A stretch of DNA of 64,000 nucleotides. Origin: Streptomyces sp. ISL-98. Lineage in GTDB: Bacteria; Actinomycetota; Actinomycetes; Streptomycetales; Streptomycetaceae. Both the position numbers and the translations under genes were made by a program. The stretch covers positions 62,001 through 126,000 of the forward strand of contig NZ_JAGGPB010000004.1 in assembly GCF_018614055.1 (NCBI RefSeq). The letters run 5' to 3'. The notes under the pieces were generated by a model, which made no database searches, was not told the DNA's origin, and saw only the letters and a program-made list of their open reading frames with translations. Shown here in pieces: positions 1-7,213 of the stretch; within the stretch, counting starts at the first letter, position 1; every line of letters starts with the position of its first letter.

Positions 1-251
1 GTGATCAGTGCGACGGCGAGCGCGAGGAGGTATCCGTTGGTGATCCACTGGACGCCGGCCATCGTGGTGCCGAGGTCCTTGGCGATGGCGGGGTTGGCGA
101 TCGCGACGATCGTGCCGTCGAGCGCGACCATCATCACGCCGATCGCCACACCGATCAACGTCAGCCAGGGGTGTCCCCTGAGCCCCCTGGCCGGTGCGGG
201 CGCGGGATTCTGCGGCGGCGGCGCCTTGTCGATGGTCGTCTGACTAGTCAT
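1..251 (-). CDS. MFS drug-efflux transporter, DHA2/EmrB type (N-terminal part)
   Basis: Reading the minus strand from the ATG at 251 gives about 80 residues before the window ends, so only the N-terminus is visible. After a proline/alanine-rich cytoplasmic leader comes a first membrane helix ending in the pattern VALDGTIVAIANPAIAKDLG, which is typical of TM1 in 14-helix DHA2 (EmrB/QacA) proton antiporters that export drugs or metabolites. TM2 follows after the WITNGYLLALAVALI segment. The gene is divergent from a TetR regulator starting at 376, a common arrangement in which the regulator represses the pump. The substrate cannot be told. Confidence 0.85.
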   Translation of the reverse strand, partial: MTSQTTIDKAPPPQNPAPAPARGLRGHPWLTLIGVAIGVMMVALDGTIVAIANPAIAKDLGTTMAGVQWITNGYLLALAVALI

Positions 252-275
252 ACGCAAGAGGCTAATGACAGCCAC

Positions 276-314
276 TGACAGTTGACAAACGAATTCACAA
301 GACGGTAACTGTCA
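276..314. promoter_or_regulatory. Candidate TetR operator between MFS gene and regulator
   Basis: The 124 bp divergent intergenic region contains TGACAGTT at 276-283 and its exact reverse complement AACTGTCA at 307-314. An extra TGACAG lies at 266-271. A TTGACA (282-287) with TAACTG 18 bp later could be the promoter of the TetR gene, so a bound repressor would cover it. This is inferred from symmetry and position only. Confidence 0.4.
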
Positions 315-375
315 CGAAGCTCACAGGTATTCTGAGCTGGACAAACGCGGAAAGAGGCCACCAGGGCATGACGCC

Positions 376-1056
376 ATGACCGAGCAGCAAGAGGCCACCC
401 GGCCGACGGGACTGCGCGAGCGCAAGAAGCAGCGCACTCGTGACGCCCTGCTGCGCGCCGCGCTGGAGCTCTTCACCACACAGGGGTACGAGCAGACGAC
501 CGTCGACGAGATCGCCGACGCCGTCGAGGTCTCCCAGCGCACCTTCTTCCGCTACTTCGCCAACAAGGAAGAGGCCGCCTTCGCCGTCCAGGAGATGGTG
601 GAGTCGCACTTCCTCGCCGAGCTGCGCGAACGCCCCGCGAAGGAGGGCCCGTTCGTAGCCATGCGCAAGGCCGTACTGGGCGCCTGGGACACCATCGGCG
701 AGGCCATCGAAGCCGTCGTGCCGGTCGAACTGCACATGCGCACCTACCAGATGATCGAGTCGACGCCCGCGCTGCTCGCCGCCCATCTGCGCCGCTCCAC
801 GGAGCTGGAGGAGCAGGTCGCCCGGATCGTCGCCGACCGCGAAGGGCTGGATCTGGACGCCGATCCCCGGCCGCGTATCGCCGTCGCGGCGTTCACCGGC
901 GTCATGCGCGTGTCGGGCCGGCTGTGGGGGCAGAGCGAGGACGTCAGCATCGAGTCGATCAGGGCGCTGACCGAGCTCTACCTGGACCACCTCGAACCGG
1001 CGCTCGCGGCCGACTGGCGCACTCCGGCGTGCGACACGGTTGCACACAAAGCGTGA
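376..1056 (+). CDS. TetR family transcriptional regulator
   Basis: This 226-residue protein has a typical TetR N-terminal helix-turn-helix: the region around residues 15-60 reads RDALLRAALELFTTQGYEQT, then TVDEIADAVEVSQRTFFRYF, followed by a C-terminal all-helical ligand domain. TFFRYF in the recognition helix is a common variant of the TLYxHF motif. It is divergently transcribed from the efflux transporter at 251-1 and most likely represses that gene and itself, releasing DNA when a drug-like ligand binds. The start at 376 gives the usual short polar leader before the HTH. The ligand is unknown. Confidence 0.9.
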   Translation: MTEQQEATRPTGLRERKKQRTRDALLRAALELFTTQGYEQTTVDEIADAVEVSQRTFFRYFANKEEAAFAVQEMVESHFLAELRERPAKEGPFVAMRKAVLGAWDTIGEAIEAVVPVELHMRTYQMIESTPALLAAHLRRSTELEEQVARIVADREGLDLDADPRPRIAVAAFTGVMRVSGRLWGQSEDVSIESIRALTELYLDHLEPALAADWRTPACDTVAHKA

Positions 1057-1143
1057 ACATCCCTTCACCACCGGCCGTTTGAAACGTGATCCGAGTCACG
1101 GTCTTCGCGGTGAGCCTCCCGCGTCTCCTAGGGTGGCTCGATA

Positions 1144-2355
1144 GTGACTTCCTTCGACTCCTCCCCCACCCTCAACGCATGGCGCGCGCTGCTCGCTCTC
1201 GCCGTGGTGTTCGTCCTGCTGGCGACCTCCGGATGGACGGCGATACGCCACCACAAGGACGAATCCGATCCGCTGGGGGCATCGCTCTCCGCCTGGGCCC
1301 GGGGCGGCATCGACGGCCGCGAGCTGCCGGAGGCCGGGTCGGCGCCCGACCGGATCGCCCGCTTCTTCGCCTCCCTCACCGCGACGCAGCGGGGCCGGCT
1401 CGTCGACCGCTACCCGCTGGTCGTCGGCAACATGAACGGCGCCCCGCTCACTCTGCGCTACCGCGCCAACCACCGGGCCCTCGGCGAGGCGCGCACGGTC
1501 GAACTGCAGCGCATGCACGACAAACGGCTGACTCCGGAAGGCCGCATGGCGGCGGACCGCAGGATGCACCGGTTCGCGTCGCTCATGAACAGCGACCGGC
1601 AGATCCTGGCCTTCGACCCCGCGGGTTCCGGCCAGGTCGCCGAGGTCTTCGGCGACCTCGGGCGCGCACAGCGGGTCTCGGTCGTCGTCCCCGGCGTGGA
1701 CACCAATGTGGTGAATTTCGAGCGGACACGCCGCAAGTACACCGCGCCTGTCGGCATGGCGAAGTCGCTGTACGCCGCCGAGCGCGCGGCAGCGCCCCGT
1801 ACCCGTACCGCCGTCATCGCCTGGGCCGACTACACCTCGCCCGCCGGTGTCGGCATGGACGCGGCCATCGGCAAGCTCGCCAGGGACGGCTCCAAGCGGC
1901 TCACCTCGCTCGTGCGGGCGCTGCCCGGCGACTCGAAGGTGTCCCTCTTCTGCCACAGCTACGGCTCCGTGGTCTGCGGCGTCGCCGCCCCCGAACTGCC
2001 GTCGCGCGTCTCCGACATCGCGGTCGCCGGCAGCCCCGGAATGCGGGTCGACAGCGCCAAGCAGCTGCGCACCGGGGCGCGGGTGTGGGCCACGCGGGAC
2101 GGCGACGACTGGATCCAGGGAGTGCCGTATCTGGCGGTCGGCGGGCTCGGTCACGGCGCGGACCCGGTGACGCCGGAGTTCGGTGCCCGGGTCTTCTCCG
2201 CAGCCCGCGCGGTCGGGCACACCGGCTATTTCGAGCCGGGCACCGAGAGCCTCAGCAACTTCGCCGGGATAGGCGTCGGGTCGTACCGCACGGTGAGCTG
2301 TGCGGGCGGCAGCGGGGCCTGCCGGAGTGGAATTTCCGGCGGGGAAGCGACCTGA
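1144..2355 (+). CDS. DUF1023-type alpha/beta hydrolase, membrane anchored
   Basis: The protein has 403 residues from a GTG start. A single hydrophobic segment at about residues 13-33 (ALLALAVVFVLLATSGWTA) would anchor it or act as a signal peptide, leaving the enzyme outside. The catalytic domain has the DUF1023 features: a VVVPG strand, then the nucleophile elbow FCHSYGSVVCG with Ser near residue 272, and a late HTGYF motif that could supply the His. The elbow reads C-H-S-Y-G where the usual first residue is Gly. A paralogue lies at 6194-7213 with the same elbow. The substrate is unknown; esterase or lipase-like activity is only inferred from the fold. Confidence 0.8.
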   Translation: MTSFDSSPTLNAWRALLALAVVFVLLATSGWTAIRHHKDESDPLGASLSAWARGGIDGRELPEAGSAPDRIARFFASLTATQRGRLVDRYPLVVGNMNGAPLTLRYRANHRALGEARTVELQRMHDKRLTPEGRMAADRRMHRFASLMNSDRQILAFDPAGSGQVAEVFGDLGRAQRVSVVVPGVDTNVVNFERTRRKYTAPVGMAKSLYAAERAAAPRTRTAVIAWADYTSPAGVGMDAAIGKLARDGSKRLTSLVRALPGDSKVSLFCHSYGSVVCGVAAPELPSRVSDIAVAGSPGMRVDSAKQLRTGARVWATRDGDDWIQGVPYLAVGGLGHGADPVTPEFGARVFSAARAVGHTGYFEPGTESLSNFAGIGVGSYRTVSCAGGSGACRSGISGGEAT

Positions 2356-2441
2356 CGCGCGTAGATCGTCGCGGCGGCCCTCAGTATCGCGCCGGGCTCC
2401 GAGGGGCGACGCGCGGGCGCACGCCGCATACGATGAGCCGC

Positions 2442-3338
2442 ATGGGTGATGTGCTGGCCGGAATTCATGCCACCTGGGAGTTCGAGAGCGACTCCGTGCT
2501 CATCCGCTTCGAACGGGGGATCCGCACACCGAAGCTGTTCCAGGCGATCGGTGAGCGACGTGTCCCGCACGAGGCGCTGGCGTCGGTGACTCTGACGCCG
2601 GGGAAGCGCGGCACAGTCGTTCTGCACGCGACCCCAAGACCGGGCGCCGACCCGCTCATGGAGGCTGCGGCCGGACAGCTGCGGGACGGCTCCGACCCGT
2701 ACCGGCTCGTGCTGCCCGCCGAGCGCGAGACGCTCGCCGAGTACTACGCCGACGAACTGCGCGCCCTCCTGGTGCCCGAGGCGAAGGTGCCCGCCGAGAA
2801 GTACCTGGTGCGCGCGCCCGAGGCGCCGCTGCACTTCAAGGCGTACGACGGGAAGGCGTCCTTCGACGGGTCGCACGTCTCCTTCCGCTGGTTCTGGACG
2901 GGTGCGTCCTCCGCGAAGTGGAAAGCGGGCGACCAGAGCTTCCCCGTCCAGGACCTGCACGGCGTCGAGTGGCGCTCCCCCGATATCTTCGACGGCTATC
3001 TGCGGCTGCTGCGGCGCGCTGACGCCGGCAATGGCAGTGTCAGCACGCCGCAGCCGGCCCAGGCCGACCAGGACCCGGCCGCCGTCGTCTTCGGCCTCGG
3101 TTACGGGCCGGTGCACGAATCCCTGCCGTTCGCCGCGGCGGTCCTCGGCGCGGTACGGAGCGGGAGCGCGGCCCCTGTGGACGCGGTGCCCGTCGAGGCC
3201 GTGAGCGTCGCGCACGGGCGGCGCGACCCCGCGGACATCGCCGAGCGGATACGGCACCTCGGCGACCTGCACCAGGCCGGTCTCGTCACCGACGAGGAGT
3301 TCAGCGCGAAGAAGGCGGAGCTGCTCGCGGAGCTGTGA
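2442..3338 (+). CDS. DUF4429 protein with C-terminal SHOCT domain
   Basis: The product is about 298 residues. The N-terminal part begins MGDVLAGIHATWEFESDSV and continues into IRFERG, and a second related beta-rich unit starts near residue 140 (KASFDGSHVSFRWFW). This matches the duplicated PH-like DUF4429 layout of actinomycetes. The C-terminus carries a short SHOCT helix pair (DIAERIRHLGDLHQAGLVTD, then EEF). The function of this family is not established. A TACGAT box at 2429-2434 lies 7 bases before the ATG at 2442, which suggests a leaderless transcript; an in-frame ATG at 2433 is the alternative start. The upstream in-frame reading back to 1086 is antisense-free shadow of the hydrolase gene and is not counted. 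Confidence 0.75.
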   Translation: MGDVLAGIHATWEFESDSVLIRFERGIRTPKLFQAIGERRVPHEALASVTLTPGKRGTVVLHATPRPGADPLMEAAAGQLRDGSDPYRLVLPAERETLAEYYADELRALLVPEAKVPAEKYLVRAPEAPLHFKAYDGKASFDGSHVSFRWFWTGASSAKWKAGDQSFPVQDLHGVEWRSPDIFDGYLRLLRRADAGNGSVSTPQPAQADQDPAAVVFGLGYGPVHESLPFAAAVLGAVRSGSAAPVDAVPVEAVSVAHGRRDPADIAERIRHLGDLHQAGLVTDEEFSAKKAELLAEL

Positions 3339-3361
3339 CTCGCGGAGCTGTGAGCCGGCGT

Positions 3362-3404
3362 GTCATACCGGAGTATGAGGTCTGCTTCCGGACCCCGGTA
3401 TGAC
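3362..3404. promoter_or_regulatory. Inverted repeat upstream of the two-component operon
   Basis: GTCATACCGG (3362-3371) is repeated as its exact reverse complement CCGGTATGAC (3395-3404), 23 bases apart, ending about 37 bases before the histidine kinase start. NarL/DesR-type regulators bind such separated half sites. Autoregulation by the response regulator encoded at 4758-5432 is the simplest reading. Confidence 0.5.
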
Positions 3405-3441
3405 GCGCCGACGGGCGTCGGCTGCCTACGCTGACCGAGCC

Positions 3442-4761
3442 ATGACCGAACCTTCCGCTCCCCCGCCCCCCTCCGACGGCCTGATCACCGCCGGACGCCG
3501 CAACGTGCGCGCCCTCGCCCACGCCGTGAGCCACCCCTCGCACGCGCCGACCCCCCTGTTCGCCGACGCCCCGCGCCGCTGGCAGCGGCTCCTGCCGTAC
3601 GCCGCGGTCCTCGCGCTCACCGCCACGCTGCTGCCCGTCACCATTTCGGTCCTCGCCAACGACTACGCCGTGCCGGGCGGTCTCGCCGGGGCCATCGCCG
3701 CCGCGCAGACGCTTCCGCTGCTGATGATCGGCCACCGGCCGCTCCAGGCATGGTGGATCATCTTTCCCGCCGATGCCGTCGGGAGTCTTTTCCTGCTCGA
3801 GGGCCTCGGCAAGGGCGAAATCTGGCCGTGGAGCTCGCCCGTCATCGTCGGCTATCTCTTCCTGATGCTCGCGCTGGCGCTGCGCGAGACGCGCCGGACG
3901 CTGATCGGGGTCTGGCTCGTCACCTGCCTCGTCGGCCTCCTCCTCGGCACGCTCTTCCCCGCGGAGACCGACGGCACGGACGTGCTGATGATCGTGCTGA
4001 GCGCGGTGGTCCTGGTGATCGGGGGCGCGCTGCGCGAGCGCGGCGACGTACAGCGGCGGCTGGTCGAGCAGGAGACCATCAGCGAGGCGGAGCGCTCCCG
4101 GCGCACGCTGCTGGAGGAACGGACCCGCATCGCACGCGAGTTGCACGATGTCGTCGCCCACCACATGTCCGTCATCACCGTGCAGGCCGACTCAGCGCCG
4201 TACCGGGTCGGGGGGCTCTCGCCCGAGGTCCAGGACGAGTTCGCCTCGATCGCGACGAGCGCGCGGGAGTCGCTGACCGAGATGCGGCGGCTCCTCGCGG
4301 TGCTGCGCAGCGAGGACGCCACCGGCGAACTGACCCCGCAGCCGGGCATCGACCGGCTCCAGCAGCTCGTCGAGGCGACGGTACGGGCCGGCGTGCCGGC
4401 CGAACTGTCCCTCTCCGCCGGTCTCTCCGACCCGGGTCAACTGCCGCAGGCCGTCGACCTGTCGGCGTACCGCATCGTGCAGGAAGCCCTGGCCAACGTG
4501 GTGCGGCACGCGCCGGGGGCCACGACGCGGGTGTCGGTCACCTCGGACGGCACCGACCTGATCGTCCTCGTCGTCAACGGGCCCGCCGCAGGCCGCACGG
4601 CGCCGGTGGAGGCGAGCGGGGCGGGCGGTCACGGCCTGGTCGGGATGCGTGAGCGCGTACGGTTGACCGGCGGCAAGCTGGACACCGGTCCTCTGCCGGA
4701 CGGCGGCTTCCGGGTCGCCGCCCGGCTTCCCATCGGCGCGAAGGACTCACCCTCCCCATGA
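3442..4761 (+). CDS. Sensor histidine kinase, NarL/DesK family
   Basis: This 439-residue kinase has a cytoplasmic leader, a four-to-five helix membrane sensor block at about residues 50-190, and a HisKA_3 dimerisation domain with the phospho-acceptor His near residue 235 (ARELHDVVAHHMSV). A HATPase domain follows, with the N box in EALANVVRHAPGA and a G box near GLVGMRERV. The large extracytoplasmic domain of many sensors is missing, so sensing is probably within the membrane. A TACGCT box at 3427-3432 sits 9 bases before the ATG at 3442, suggesting a leaderless message. The kinase overlaps its response regulator by four bases (ATGA), so the two are translationally coupled. The signal is unknown. 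Confidence 0.92.
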   Translation: MTEPSAPPPPSDGLITAGRRNVRALAHAVSHPSHAPTPLFADAPRRWQRLLPYAAVLALTATLLPVTISVLANDYAVPGGLAGAIAAAQTLPLLMIGHRPLQAWWIIFPADAVGSLFLLEGLGKGEIWPWSSPVIVGYLFLMLALALRETRRTLIGVWLVTCLVGLLLGTLFPAETDGTDVLMIVLSAVVLVIGGALRERGDVQRRLVEQETISEAERSRRTLLEERTRIARELHDVVAHHMSVITVQADSAPYRVGGLSPEVQDEFASIATSARESLTEMRRLLAVLRSEDATGELTPQPGIDRLQQLVEATVRAGVPAELSLSAGLSDPGQLPQAVDLSAYRIVQEALANVVRHAPGATTRVSVTSDGTDLIVLVVNGPAAGRTAPVEASGAGGHGLVGMRERVRLTGGKLDTGPLPDGGFRVAARLPIGAKDSPSP

Positions 4762-5432
4762 CCATCCGCGTGATCATCGTCGACGACCAGGCCATGGTGC
4801 GGGCGGGGTTTGCCGCGCTGCTCTCGGCGCAGAGCGACATCGACGTGGTGGGCGAAGCGCCGGACGGGCGGCAGGGGGTCGACGTCAGCCGGTCCACGCA
4901 TCCCGACGTGGTCCTCATGGACGTCCGGATGCCGGAGATGGACGGGCTGGCGGCGGCGCGCGAGCTGCTGGATCCGCCGGTGGGCGTCGTGCACCGGCCG
5001 AAGGTGCTGATGCTCACCACCTTCGACGTGGACGATTACGTGTACGAGGCGCTGCGCGCCGGGGCGTCCGGCTTCCTCCTGAAGGACGCACCGCCCGCGG
5101 ACCTGATCTCGGCGGTACGGGTGGTGGCAGCCGGGGAAGCGCTGCTGGCACCGTCGGTGACGCGGCGTCTGATCGCCGACTTCGCCCGCCAGCGGCCGGC
5201 CCCGCGCAGGGACCCCTCGCTGCGGCTCAACGGGCTTACGCCGCGCGAGACGGAGGTCCTGGAGCTGATTGCCCGGGGCCTGTCGAACCAGGAGATCGCG
5301 GGGCGGCTGGTGCTGGCGGAGCAGACGGTAAAGACGCACATCGGCCGCGTCCTGGCGAAACTCGACCTGCGGGACCGGGCGCAGGCGGTGGTCTTCGCGT
5401 ACGAGTCGGGGTTGGTGTCGCCGGGGTCGTAA
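4758..5432 (+). CDS. Response regulator, NarL/LuxR type
   Basis: This 224-residue regulator has a receiver domain with the acidic pair near residue 10 (VDDQ), the phosphorylation site Asp near residue 55 (VVLMDVRMPEMDG), the Thr in LTTFD and the Lys in FLLKD. A C-terminal LuxR HTH covers about residues 155-215, with LTPRETEVLELIARGLSNQE and the recognition helix in LAEQTVKTHIGRVLAKL. It overlaps the kinase gene by four bases and is its cognate partner. The inverted repeat at 3362-3404 is the best candidate target. Regulated genes other than its own operon are unknown; the hydrolase and acyltransferase downstream are possible. Confidence 0.93.
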   Translation: MTIRVIIVDDQAMVRAGFAALLSAQSDIDVVGEAPDGRQGVDVSRSTHPDVVLMDVRMPEMDGLAAARELLDPPVGVVHRPKVLMLTTFDVDDYVYEALRAGASGFLLKDAPPADLISAVRVVAAGEALLAPSVTRRLIADFARQRPAPRRDPSLRLNGLTPRETEVLELIARGLSNQEIAGRLVLAEQTVKTHIGRVLAKLDLRDRAQAVVFAYESGLVSPGS

Positions 5433-5455
5433 CGGCATTCGCGCCGGGGCGGTGC

Positions 5456-5549
5456 GGGGCCTGTCTTCGTGCCGGGGGCGGGGGTGCTGCGAGGCCGGTG
5501 GTGGTGCCGGGGGCCGGGGCCTACCGGAAGCGGCGTCCGGGACTGCATG
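5456..5549. repeat. Direct repeat, copy A (94 bp)
   Basis: This GC-rich block starts GGGGCCTGTC and ends CGTCCGGGACTGCATG. It recurs 180 bases later at 5636-5728 with roughly nine tenths identity and one single-base gap. Neither copy contains a convincing reading frame. Its end, GGGACTGCATG, is also the start of the terminal arm of the large palindrome at 5718-6004. Confidence 0.75.
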
Positions 5550-5635
5550 CTGTGCCTTCCCGGGGACAACCCCCGGACCCCCGGCCGGAAACCCGCCGAC
5601 GCGAGCGGGTCGACGCCACCCATCGGCGCTAGGAC

Positions 5636-5728
5636 GGGGCCTGTCGTAGTGGGCGGGGCGGGCGCGCTGCCAGGCCGGTCGTGGCGCCGGGGGCCGGGGC
5701 CTACGGGAGCGGCGTCCGGGACTGCATG
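5636..5728. repeat. Direct repeat, copy B (93 bp)
   Basis: This is the second copy of the block at 5456-5549. It runs directly into the left arm of the palindrome at 5718-6004, so the repeat and the palindrome seem to be parts of one element. Between copies A and B lies a short stretch with the motif GGGGACAACCCCCGGACCCC, a sequence type that I recall as common in Streptomyces intergenic regions. Confidence 0.75.
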
Positions 5729-6004
5729 ATTTAGCTGCGTTCCCGGGTCACCGAAAGCCTCCCGGCGTCCCGCGCACACATCACGTTTTACGTCCCGAAC
5801 ACCACTCCCTACGGCCCCGTCCCCCTCCCGTACACCGTTGAACACCGACCGGCGCCGGTAGCCGGGCCGCCTGAACCAGGATGCGAACGGCGGCGAGGGG
5901 GCGGGTCGCGCAGGGGGCGCTGTTCGGGACGTAAAGCGTGATTTGTGCGCGAATTACTGGCCTCGCAAACAAAGCCCCGCCCCGCAGCTAAATCATGCAG
6001 TCCC
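5718..6004. repeat. Large imperfect palindrome (~287 bp), two nested arm pairs
   Basis: The outer arms are 5718-5739 and 5983-6004, a perfect 22 bp inverted repeat. The inner arms are 5770-5801 and 5921-5952, matching at 29 of 32 positions. Both pairs share the same centre near 5861, and a 12 bp perfect palindrome (ACCGGCGCCGGT, 5848-5859) lies almost at that centre. The outer arms are AT-richer (GATTTAGCTGC) than the surroundings. It could be a foldback or MITE-like element, a structured RNA, or a regulatory cruciform. No transposase gene is present. Confidence 0.8.
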
Positions 6005-6193
6005 GAATGGCGCCCCCGGAGCGGCCCGACCCCGCACGGACCCACCCGGCGCAAGCCGAAACCCGGCGCCAACTACCCCCACCCCTACCCAAGTAGCACC
6101 CCCGACTTGGCTCCCCGGTGTGACGCCCCCGCCCGCATCGTCTTCCTACCTTCCTCTCCGCCAGCCACTGGACGAGAAAAGGGAGACGGAATC

Positions 6194-7213
6194 ATGCGCC
6201 GCTACAAGAGGACCCTGGTTGCCGTCGCGCTCGCGACCACCGTCGTAGCGGGCACGGCGGGCTGGGCCTCCGGGAATGCGCAGGAGGCCGTCACCGGCCC
6301 ACCGCCCGGCAGCTCCGCCTGGCGCGCAGAGGGGCTGCCCGATCCCGCAGCCACCACGCCGGAGCAAGTCGCCTACTTCTTCGCCGGGTTGAGCCAGGAC
6401 CGCCGGCAGGACCTCGCCCGCCGCCACCCCCTCGTCGTCGGCAACCTCGACGGCGCCCCCGTGGAGCTCCGCTACGAGGCGAACTCGCGTGCCGCGAAGG
6501 CCGAGGGCTTCGACCGCCTCGCGAAGCCGGGCCGGCAGATCCTCGCGTTCGATCCGCGCGGCCGTGCCCAAGTCGCCGAGGTGTACGGCGACTTGGGCAA
6601 GGCGGAGCACGTGGCCGTCGTCGTCCCCGGCTCCGACATAGATGCCAGGACCTTCGACCGTACGAACGACGTGTACGGCACCCCGGCCGGCATGGCGAAG
6701 TCCCTGTACGACTCGACGAAGAGCCACCGCACCGCCGTGATCGCCTGGGCGGGATACACCACCCCCGTCGGCGTAGGTGTCGACGCCGCAACCGGCGACC
6801 TCGCCGAGGCGGGCGCCGAACGCCTGGCCCGGCTGACGGACGGCCTCGATGCCACCGGCGCCCCGGACCCTGCCGTGTTCTGCCACAGCTACGGCTCGGT
6901 CGTCTGCGGCCTTGCCGCGCCCCGTCTGGACGCCGCCGATGTCGTCGCGCTGGGTTCCCCCGGGATGCGGGTCGCCAGCGTCGACGACATGCGCACCGAC
7001 GCGCGGGTGTGGGCGGCGAAGGACCCCTCCGACTGGATCTCCAAGGTCCCGAACGTCGAGTTCGCGGGCCTGGGGCACGGCACCGACCCCACCGAACCCG
7101 CCTTCGGCGCCCGGCGCGTACCGGCCGACGACGCCGAAGGCCACACCGGCTACTTCGCCCCCGGCACCGAATCCCTGCGTACCTTCGCCGCCATCACCGT
7201 GGGAGAGCTGTGA
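6194..7213 (+). CDS. Secreted DUF1023-type alpha/beta hydrolase
   Basis: The 339-residue product starts at the ATG at 6194, which has a purine-rich AAAAGGGAGA stretch upstream and begins a clear signal peptide (MRRYKRTLVAVALATTVVAG, cleavage probably after the WASGNA region). An upstream in-frame extension to 5945 lies inside the palindrome and is rejected. The catalytic domain has the DUF1023 VVVPGSDID strand and the elbow FCHSYGSVVCG with Ser near residue 232. It is clearly paralogous to the protein at 1144-2355, sharing QVAEV-GDLG and GMAKSLY blocks. It overlaps the acyltransferase gene at 7213 by one base (TGATG), which implies joint expression. The substrate is unknown. Confidence 0.85.
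   Translation: MRRYKRTLVAVALATTVVAGTAGWASGNAQEAVTGPPPGSSAWRAEGLPDPAATTPEQVAYFFAGLSQDRRQDLARRHPLVVGNLDGAPVELRYEANSRAAKAEGFDRLAKPGRQILAFDPRGRAQVAEVYGDLGKAEHVAVVVPGSDIDARTFDRTNDVYGTPAGMAKSLYDSTKSHRTAVIAWAGYTTPVGVGVDAATGDLAEAGAERLARLTDGLDATGAPDPAVFCHSYGSVVCGLAAPRLDAADVVALGSPGMRVASVDDMRTDARVWAAKDPSDWISKVPNVEFAGLGHGTDPTEPAFGARRVPADDAEGHTGYFAPGTESLRTFAAITVGEL

Noticed and set aside
295..1071. Minus-strand 258-codon frame opposite the TetR gene
   Set aside because: Mirror frame of a high-GC gene with no domain pattern; the TetR reading is unambiguous.
1086..2441. Long open frame upstream of and in frame with the DUF4429 gene
   Set aside because: It is an Arg-rich shadow of the hydrolase gene at 1144-2355; DUF4429 homology begins only at MGDVLAG.
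3301..4164. Minus-strand 287-codon frame opposite the histidine kinase
   Set aside because: Gln/Arg/Asp-rich shadow typical for high-GC DNA.
5452..6072. Several small open frames within the repeat/palindrome block
   Set aside because: They are Gly/Pro/Arg-rich, change frame between repeat copies and have no ribosome site.
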